A model generated the notes under the pieces. It did not search any database, was not told where the DNA came from, and saw only the letters and a list, made by a program, of their open reading frames with translations. DNA of 20,634 nt. Source: JAYEHK01 sp034659475. GTDB taxonomy: Bacteria > Bacillota > Syntrophomonadia > Syntrophomonadales > Syntrophomonadaceae. The stretch covers positions 1 through 20,634 of the forward strand of contig JAYEHK010000057.1 in the NCBI GenBank assembly GCA_034659475.1, in the 5' to 3' direction. Below are positions 15,014 to 20,634 of the stretch, one piece after another. Made by a program: the position numbers and the translations under genes. Numbering within the stretch: position 1 is the first letter of the stretch; each line of letters starts with the position of its first letter.

Positions 15014-15760
15014 ATGAATAAACTATTTGACTATATGAAAATCCCGCCCTTCTGTGCGGTTGGGAACACGGTTTTTAAAAAGCTGTTTTATGAGAGTGCT
15101 GATTTGAGCAAAGCAGATAAGGATCTATTTACCGAGCAGATCGACAAAATCATTTGGGCATACTGCTTTAAACCTGATACCATCAATATTAACCCCTATC
15201 AGGACGAACTGCGGGAATACGCCGAAATTGAGATTATAGAAGTAAGGTTGCATACTGCTGGGAAAATAAAGCGTATGGCTGAAATCATTATGCGAACCAT
15301 TCCTTATCCTATGCTATTAGTGTTTTCGCTGGATAACAAATTCCAGCTCTGCGCCGCGCATCAGCGTACCAGCCTGGCCGACCAAAGCCGGAATACCATC
15401 GAGGAATTCATATTTACCGACTGGATTGAGCTGGAGAAACTAACCGATAAGGATGAGATATTGCTAGAAAGCCTGCAGCTTCAAAACCTCTCACATGTAA
15501 ACTATTTCCGTTTCTATAGTGATATCGTGGATCGGCTGATAATATATAACGCATCGAAGTTAACTGAGGAATATATAGAGGGCAAAGATGTTCTTGAGGT
15601 TAAGGAGATATATGATGAGATAGGTAAAATCGATGCGTTAATTAAGAGTTTAAAGTTAAGAATTAAGAGTGATGACCAGATAAACCGCAGGGTGGAGATG
15701 AATATTGAGATTAACCAGCTGGAGGAGAGGAAGAACGAGTTGTTGGAGAGGATGGTGTGA
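15014..15760 (+). CDS. DUF4391 domain protein of the restriction-modification cluster
   Basis: This 248-residue protein has an N-terminal globular part (FDYMKIPPFCAVGNTVFKKLF, AHQRTSL at about 115-121) and a charged C-terminal coiled coil (about 195-248). It matches DUF4391 proteins, which are found almost only beside Mod-type methyltransferases and SNF2 helicases. No catalytic motif is recognised; a specificity or assembly role in the complex is inference. Residues 208-220 are encoded by DNA resembling the TTAAGAG repeat, falling in the coiled coil. The ATG at 15014 has GAAGGGCGG upstream. It is followed 3 bp later by the REP transposase gene. Confidence 0.78.
   Translation: MNKLFDYMKIPPFCAVGNTVFKKLFYESADLSKADKDLFTEQIDKIIWAYCFKPDTININPYQDELREYAEIEIIEVRLHTAGKIKRMAEIIMRTIPYPMLLVFSLDNKFQLCAAHQRTSLADQSRNTIEEFIFTDWIELEKLTDKDEILLESLQLQNLSHVNYFRFYSDIVDRLIIYNASKLTEEYIEGKDVLEVKEIYDEIGKIDALIKSLKLRIKSDDQINRRVEMNIEINQLEERKNELLERMV
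15639..15676 (+). repeat. TTAAGAG-type repeat fragment within the DUF4391 coding region
   Basis: Three degenerate TTAAG(A)G units lie in frame. A 13-bp stretch, AAGAATTAAGAGT (15658-15670), is identical to 17790-17802 in the methyltransferase gene. It may be a half-element absorbed into the coiled coil, or chance in lysine/leucine-rich codons. Confidence 0.4.
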
Positions 15761-15763
15761 GAA

Positions 15764-16273
15764 ATGGGACCCCGTAAATCCTTGCGTTTAAAAGGTTATG
15801 ATTATTCCCTGCCAGGGTATTATTTTGTAACGATATGTACCTATGATCGAGCATGTATTTTTGGCAGTATAATCAATACTGAAAACAAGCTTAATCAACA
15901 TGGTATGATAGCTCAAAAGTACCTGCTTGATATATCATCTCATTTTGAGAGCGTAGACATGGATTGTTTTGTTGTAATGCCCAATCATATTCATTTCATC
16001 CTGCAGATAAACAGCGTAGGGGCAATTCATGAATTGCCCGATAACCAAGGAATCCAAGAAAAAGAGAGTAATCGGCGGCAAATGTTGTTACCCAAGGTGG
16101 TGGGTTATTATAAAATGAATGTATCAAAGCAAATACGATGGCAAACACCAGATACCAAAGTTTGGCAGCGTAATTATTATGAACATGTAATAAGAAACGA
16201 AAATGAATTAGAGGTTCATCGAGAATACATACAAAACAATCCCTTGAAATGGGACCAGGACCAGTATTTTTAA
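15764..16273 (+). CDS. REP-associated tyrosine transposase (Y1 HUH type, TnpA-REP/RAYT)
   Basis: The 169 residues show the single-strand HUH nuclease MPNHIHFIL (H75, H77), the tyrosine motif GYYK (Y116 likely the nucleophile) and the typical C-terminal VWQRNYYEHVIRNENEL...REYIQNNPLKW. Enzymes of this family cut and join REP palindromes. Two such palindromes are present here: one in frame inside this gene (residues about 85-91, VGAIHEL) and one 11 bp after its stop. The gene breaks the DUF4391-Mod pair and lies 3 bp from the DUF4391 stop, so it may use readthrough transcription. The ribosome binding site is weak (GAGAA before the ATG). All catalytic residues seem intact, so it may be active. 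Confidence 0.88.
   Translation: MGPRKSLRLKGYDYSLPGYYFVTICTYDRACIFGSIINTENKLNQHGMIAQKYLLDISSHFESVDMDCFVVMPNHIHFILQINSVGAIHELPDNQGIQEKESNRRQMLLPKVVGYYKMNVSKQIRWQTPDTKVWQRNYYEHVIRNENELEVHREYIQNNPLKWDQDQYF
16016..16039 (+). repeat. REP palindrome inside the REP transposase gene
   Basis: GTAG followed by the perfect 20-bp palindrome centred on TTCATGAA (16020-16039). It is in frame and adds GAIHELP-type residues between the HUH and Tyr motifs. Confidence 0.85.
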
Positions 16274-16283
16274 AATTATAACC

Positions 16284-16311
16284 GTAGGGGCAATTCATGA
16301 ATTGTCCCTAC
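16284..16311. repeat. REP palindrome downstream of the REP transposase gene
   Basis: A 28-bp inverted repeat (GTAGGGGCAATTC / GAATTGTCCCTAC, one G-U type mismatch) shares its first 23 bases with the copy at 16016. It also places a hairpin between the transposase and methyltransferase genes. Confidence 0.88.
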
Positions 16312-16354
16312 AAGATATAAAATACCCAAAAAGTAGTAGAGGAGAATAATAACT

Positions 16355-18298
16355 ATGCTTGAACAAAATCTTAACGGCCAAACCCTTGATATAGTTTCAG
16401 AAAACGTGCAGAAATTAAAGGCCCTTTTCCCCGAAATTGTTTCAGAGAACAAAATCGACTTTGAAAAGTTACAGGCGGTTTTGGGTGAATACATAGAGAC
16501 AGACAACGAACGCTATAACTTTATCTGGAATGGCAAGGGGAAAGCGTTACGCCTTGCTCAGACACCGTCGACGGGTACGCTACGACCCTGCAGGGAGGAA
16601 AGCAAGGATTGGGATACCACTCAAAACCTCTATGTTGAGGGCGATAATCTTGAAGTGTTGAAGTTACTGCAAAAGACGTATCACAACAAAATCAAGATGA
16701 TATACATTGATCCGCCCTACAATACTGGTAATGATTTTGTATATCCTGATGATTATAAGGCTAATCTTGAAAATTATCTAAAAATAACAGGACAAGTTGA
16801 TGAAGAGGATAGGAGAATAAGTACTAATAGTGAAGCTGGTGGGCGTTATCATACTGATTGGCTGAATATGATGTACCCCCGTTTAAGGCTTGCAAGAAAT
16901 CTTTTGAATGATAAGGGCGTAATATTTATTAGCATAGATGATAACGAGGCTGATAACCTTAAGAAATTATGTAATGAAATTTTCGGCGAGGACAATTTTG
17001 TAGCACAGTTAGTATGGCAAAAGAAAACAGGCGCAGGAGCTCGTGGTAAGGGGTATATTGGTTTGCATGAATATATTCTTTGTTATGCTAAAAGTATTAC
17101 AGTTGATTGGGACTTGATGGCACCTTTAGCTAAAAAGACAAAGGCAATGTATAACAAAAAAGACGAATATTGCGACAAGCTGGGTCCATACGCAACTTGG
17201 CCGCTAGACACAACAAGTATGGATGAACGAACAAATTTGAGATTTCCAATATTCCACGATGGTTATGAGATATGGCCCAAAAAGCAGTGGCTTTGGTCTC
17301 GTGATAGGGTGGAAACAGCCCAGAAGGAAAACAAATTGATATTTAACCATAATCAGAAGGAAGACTCTTGGACAGTCAGATTTAAAGGCTACCTTTTTGA
17401 TGAAACTGGTGAAGTAAAGCTTGGTAAACCGACGACCATGTTTATAGGCCCCTATACCCAGGAAGGCACAAAGGATTTTGAACAATTTTTTTCTCGTGAT
17501 ATATTTCCGTTTCCTAAGCCAGTTGCACTACTCAAACAGATACTTGCTATATCAATAAATCAAAGTGATGATGATGATATTATCCTTGACTTCTTTTCGG
17601 GTTCTAGTACAACTTCCCAAGCTGTACTAGAACTTAATTCGGAGGATGGAGGTAACCGCAAATTTATTATGGTGCAACTCCCAGAACTCTGTGCCGAAGG
17701 TACAGGAGCTGCAAAAGCCGGATATAAGAACATTTGCGAAATAGGCAAAGAGCGTATCCGACGGGTAGGGGAGAAGATAGTTAATAGTGAAGAATTAAGA
17801 GTTAAGGGTGAACAGGGTGATCAAGTCACTCTTAACTTTGCACTCTTAACTCTTAACTCTAACGAGCGAAGCTCGTTAGATGTTGGCTTCAAGGTATTCA
17901 AACTCGACAGCTCCAACCTCAAAAAGTGGAATCCCGATTACGACAATTTAGAAGCGAGCCTGGAGGGGATGGTTTCCAACTATGTTGACGGACGCACAGA
18001 GCTGGACGTGGTTTACGAAATCATGCTCAAATACGGCATTGACCTTACCTTCCCGGTGGAGGAATATAATTTTAGTGGCAAAAAGGTCTATTCCATCGGC
18101 TTCGGAGCGCTTGTCATTTGCCTTGATAGCGATATTACAACATCCCTTGCCCAGGACATAATCAAGCTCAAAGAGGAACTTACCCCTGAAACGATGCGGG
18201 TTGTATTCAAAGACAACGGCTTTGCGAACGATGCTGCTAAAACCAACGTAAAAGAAAATCTCAGGCAGGCAGGTATTGATGAGTTTGTAACGGTATAA
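16355..18298 (+). CDS. Type III-like Mod DNA N6-adenine methyltransferase (beta class)
   Basis: This 647-residue protein has catalytic motif IV DPPYNTG at 119-125 preceding the SAM-binding motif I LDFFSGSSTT at 411-420, the order of beta-class amino-methyltransferases. The insert between (about 225-400) is the likely target-recognition region. After the core, SLDVGFKVFKLDSSNLKKW (about 507-525) starts the Mod-family C-terminal domain. It should protect host DNA at the site attacked by the partner helicase/nuclease. The ribosome binding site is GAGGAG at about 16338. Residues about 475-506 are encoded by two palindromic elements inserted in frame in the interdomain linker. No Res subunit is in the window after this gene; the nuclease may be the PLD-SNF2 protein. 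Confidence 0.9.
   Translation: MLEQNLNGQTLDIVSENVQKLKALFPEIVSENKIDFEKLQAVLGEYIETDNERYNFIWNGKGKALRLAQTPSTGTLRPCREESKDWDTTQNLYVEGDNLEVLKLLQKTYHNKIKMIYIDPPYNTGNDFVYPDDYKANLENYLKITGQVDEEDRRISTNSEAGGRYHTDWLNMMYPRLRLARNLLNDKGVIFISIDDNEADNLKKLCNEIFGEDNFVAQLVWQKKTGAGARGKGYIGLHEYILCYAKSITVDWDLMAPLAKKTKAMYNKKDEYCDKLGPYATWPLDTTSMDERTNLRFPIFHDGYEIWPKKQWLWSRDRVETAQKENKLIFNHNQKEDSWTVRFKGYLFDETGEVKLGKPTTMFIGPYTQEGTKDFEQFFSRDIFPFPKPVALLKQILAISINQSDDDDIILDFFSGSSTTSQAVLELNSEDGGNRKFIMVQLPELCAEGTGAAKAGYKNICEIGKERIRRVGEKIVNSEELRVKGEQGDQVTLNFALLTLNSNERSSLDVGFKVFKLDSSNLKKWNPDYDNLEASLEGMVSNYVDGRTELDVVYEIMLKYGIDLTFPVEEYNFSGKKVYSIGFGALVICLDSDITTSLAQDIIKLKEELTPETMRVVFKDNGFANDAAKTNVKENLRQAGIDEFVTV
17778..17880 (+). repeat. 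In-frame palindromic insertion in the methyltransferase gene
   Basis: A TTAAGAG-type inverted repeat (17800-17810 paired with 17827-17837, plus further CTCTTAAC units to 17863) is followed by a second hairpin, AACGAGCgaaGCTCGTT (17861-17877). Both are translated, with no frame change, as about 33 linker residues between the catalytic and C-terminal domains. Confidence 0.65.
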
Positions 18299-18427
18299 GG
18301 TGCAACTGTTTAGTAATACCGAATTTGTTTTATGAGTATGTGCGTGAAGAATGGAAGGATAATATGAATTTCTATCGAATATAGAGGTAATTAATTCCAA
18401 TATATTCATAGATAAGGGGCAAAGGAA

Positions 18428-19273
18428 ATGGTTGTAAAAAAAGAGTTTTCTTTATTAGAAAATAATACTTCGTTACTTCCGCATAGATTTATTGCATTTA
18501 ACCATAATCCCGATGAAGTTAATTTGCGAGAAATAGCCGAGCAATGTCTGGAAGCTTGGCGAATTAATATGGCCGTTTACCGTTCTATTTCTGATACAGG
18601 GTTTTCTACTTCTCAGATTAAGCCACTTTTAAATGAACTTGGTGAGAAACGTCTGCCCAAAACACCTCCTAATGATAAAAATATTACTAAAAATCCATAT
18701 ATTACAGATGTTACGGAGATTTTATCTCTTAGATTAATCAAAGAACAGCATGAAAATGCGGTATTTCCTTATCCTAGAATTTTTCATAAAGAACTTAGAG
18801 GCAATCAACATAAAGGCATAGATCTCATTGGTTATATTAAAACCCCGGCGGGCCACATACTATTAATAATGGAGGTTATGGCATCAGTTGAGTCACACCA
18901 TCCTGCCGGTACAGTTCGTGATCACCTTAAACAATTACTGGATAATACTCTTGATAGTAATGATCTGGGAAGACTAATAAATGAACTGGAATACATTCAT
19001 GATGAAGCAGGAGAAGAACATAGAAATGTAATTAATGGCTTTTTAACTGCCCTATTAAATGGTCAAATTAATAATAAAGAAGATGTATGGGCACTGCCAG
19101 TTCTGATTCGGCCCATTAATCTGTGGGCTAAGGAAGATTGGCTTCCATTTATGAAAGCAACCAAAAAATTTGAAGATGCTAAAATACCTTCTACAGTATA
19201 TTATTATGCTCTAGAATGTAACTGTACTTTCGACAAATTATTTGATTTGATAAAAAATGCGGCGGTCTCTTGA
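18428..19273 (+). CDS. HamA-like (DUF1837-type) defence protein, putative PD-(D/E)XK effector
   Basis: The 281 residues include a central segment with a restriction-endonuclease-like pattern: ITDVTEIL at 92-99, FHKELRG then GID with D132, and LLIMEVMAS with E149. This is followed by helices (DHLKQLL, GRLINELEYI) and a C-terminal VYYYALE strand. Size, D-to-E spacing and the position directly upstream of a large DExH helicase fit HamA of Hachiman or the related AbpA. The lysine expected two residues after the Glu is replaced by M151, so catalysis may be altered or the alignment shifted. The start ATG follows AAAGGA closely. It lies 23 bp upstream of the helicase gene, so the two probably form an operon. 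The assignment is by pattern and context only. Confidence 0.55.
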   Translation: MVVKKEFSLLENNTSLLPHRFIAFNHNPDEVNLREIAEQCLEAWRINMAVYRSISDTGFSTSQIKPLLNELGEKRLPKTPPNDKNITKNPYITDVTEILSLRLIKEQHENAVFPYPRIFHKELRGNQHKGIDLIGYIKTPAGHILLIMEVMASVESHHPAGTVRDHLKQLLDNTLDSNDLGRLINELEYIHDEAGEEHRNVINGFLTALLNGQINNKEDVWALPVLIRPINLWAKEDWLPFMKATKKFEDAKIPSTVYYYALECNCTFDKLFDLIKNAAVS

Positions 19274-19296
19274 GATTGTCTTAGAGGAGAATATTA

Positions 19297-20634
19297 ATGC
19301 CAATATACATTCCTGAAGATATTGAAGAACAAATTAATATTCTGAACAACGCAACAAACGATAACGTTAATGCTGCCAAGGTTTACTATTTGCGTAAGCA
19401 ATTTGCTAATGATTTTAATGTTGAGGAACCGGTAATTTTAAATTTCAATGATCTTAAAACAGCAGCAACCGGATTAGAAACAGTTGGTTTTGACTTGATG
19501 TCTCGGTATTATAAAAGACAAGAAATATCAAGAAAGTCATGGGAAAGTTTGATCTGGCCCGCATTTAGAATACGAAGAAGTTTGGTGCTATCCAAGCAAA
19601 ATGATTTGGATAATCTAGCTATCCAGGTTTTTGATGGATTATCAGCAAATAGACAACCAGAAATAAGGTATGAACTTCAAAGTTGCAATTTAGATAGGCC
19701 ACGGGCAGAGTTTAACACCATTGATTGGGATAAATATTTGTATTCCGAAATAATACGAGCGTTTCTTATCCTTGTGCGCAAAAACGGTGGTTATAATGAC
19801 TTGTTTCAAGCTTTAATGATTATTGATAGTTTACATAAACTGCAGTTAAAAGTAGAAAAACAATATTTGCATTTATCGCCAAATGACAATCATGATGAAT
19901 TACAGCAAAAAGTAGTAGCTATAATTGCACTGTACAATCTGGCTAGAACTGTTGAACTAACTGGTCAATATTTGTGTGGAGAGTACATTAATAAGACATC
20001 GGGGACATTTTCTGCCAAAGGGATCAAAGGAGAAATTGATAGATATGTCCAAAATGCACGTGATACGTTAAGCGGAGGCTATGATCCCCAATTACGCATA
20101 TTTGCAAATAGGTTAGGGGAAGGCTGTAAATCACTAGTTGAGTCTAGTATATTTTCTGTTGTTATGCCACCACGAACAAAGAAGTTTCTAATAGATCTTT
20201 CCCAGGACGATAATCAGCCGGTTATGGAGTTATGGTATTCGCAGAGAGAGGCACTTAACCAAAGTTTATTAGATCCTACTAAGTCAGCTACTGTAATCAG
20301 TATGCCAACAAGTGCAGGCAAAACACTTCTGGCTGAATTAGCTATATTGGAAGCATATCATAATGATCCTGATAGCTGTATTGTATATTTGGCTCCAACT
20401 AGAGCACTGGTATCTCAGGTTAACTTGACTCTAAAAAGGCATTTGGGAAAGTATCTTAAAATAAGAATTGCAACTCCTGTTTTTGATCTTGATCCTATAG
20501 AGGATGAAATGCTCAAAGAAAAGTTTCATGTATTGATAACCACACCGGAAAAAATGGATCTTTTGGTGAAAGTAGATCATGAAGCAATACGCAATATATC
20601 ACTGCTGGTGGTTGATGAGGCTCATAATATTAAT
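19297..20634 (+). CDS. DExH-box helicase, HamB-like (3' truncated by window edge)
   Basis: The first 446 codons are seen. An N-terminal region of about 310 residues without recognised motifs precedes an SF2 helicase core: Q-like WYSQREAL at about 313-320, Walker A MPTSAGKT at 336-343, motif Ia LAPTRAL at 365-371, TTPEK at 415-419 and DEAH at 440-443. SxPTSAGKT is typical of the Ski2-like/HamB group. With the upstream HamA-like gene it forms a Hachiman/AbpAB-type pair. The ATG at 19297 has AGAGGAGA 6 bp upstream. The second RecA domain and C-terminus are outside the window. Confidence 0.8.
   Translation, partial: MPIYIPEDIEEQINILNNATNDNVNAAKVYYLRKQFANDFNVEEPVILNFNDLKTAATGLETVGFDLMSRYYKRQEISRKSWESLIWPAFRIRRSLVLSKQNDLDNLAIQVFDGLSANRQPEIRYELQSCNLDRPRAEFNTIDWDKYLYSEIIRAFLILVRKNGGYNDLFQALMIIDSLHKLQLKVEKQYLHLSPNDNHDELQQKVVAIIALYNLARTVELTGQYLCGEYINKTSGTFSAKGIKGEIDRYVQNARDTLSGGYDPQLRIFANRLGEGCKSLVESSIFSVVMPPRTKKFLIDLSQDDNQPVMELWYSQREALNQSLLDPTKSATVISMPTSAGKTLLAELAILEAYHNDPDSCIVYLAPTRALVSQVNLTLKRHLGKYLKIRIATPVFDLDPIEDEMLKEKFHVLITTPEKMDLLVKVDHEAIRNISLLVVDEAHNIN

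Noticed and set aside
18299..18427. Possible small gene or promoter between the methyltransferase and the HamA-like gene
   Set aside because: Only an 11-codon frame and a poorly spaced TTGTTT/TAATAT pair are seen; neither is convincing.

Overview
The window looks like chromosomal DNA of a low-to-mid GC anaerobic member of the Bacillota (Clostridia, probably a Syntrophomonadaceae- or Peptococcaceae-like lineage). The grounds are strong purine-rich ribosome binding sites, TTG starts, consensus sigma-A promoters in front of the tRNA genes, a divergent thioredoxin-reductase-like flavoprotein and the gene families present. The species cannot be named from the sequence.

Bases 1-4500 are housekeeping-like: the end of a membrane protein, a thioredoxin-reductase-like flavoprotein, tRNA genes for Asp, Phe, Gly and Cys in three transcription units each with its own promoter, a SAM methyltransferase, a 202-bp MITE-like element with a tetranucleotide repeat inside, a metallo-beta-lactamase-fold hydrolase, and tRNA-Leu(UAA). 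Downstream of tRNA-Leu comes accessory DNA: a YdjM-type membrane protein, a small hypothetical protein and a phage-type amidase with a strong internal ribosome binding site. The cargo and the tRNA edge suggest an integration scar, but no integrase or second att copy is visible.

From 6.5 kb to the end is a defence island. A minus-strand AAA ATPase and subtilisin-like protease pair matches the layout of the IetAS anti-phage system. Its divergent intergenic region of nearly 1.3 kb holds four CGTA-centred motifs at 20-21 bp spacing and then about 0.9 kb of GC-richer, hairpin-dense, apparently non-coding DNA that I read as a candidate large structured RNA. On the plus strand follows a type III-like modification/helicase cluster (PLD-SNF2 helicase, DUF4391 protein, beta-class N6-adenine methyltransferase), then a HamA-like protein and the first 446 codons of a DExH helicase, arranged like Hachiman.

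The helicase-methyltransferase cluster has been repeatedly invaded by small palindromic DNA. A four-helix-bundle (23S rRNA IVP-like) cassette is bounded by inverted TTAAGAG repeats that supply the stop codon of the helicase gene and of the cassette gene. Related TTAAGAG sequence lies in frame inside the DUF4391 and methyltransferase genes. A REP-associated tyrosine transposase sits between those two genes and carries its own REP palindrome in frame. This palindrome traffic and the candidate large RNA are the most unusual parts of the window.
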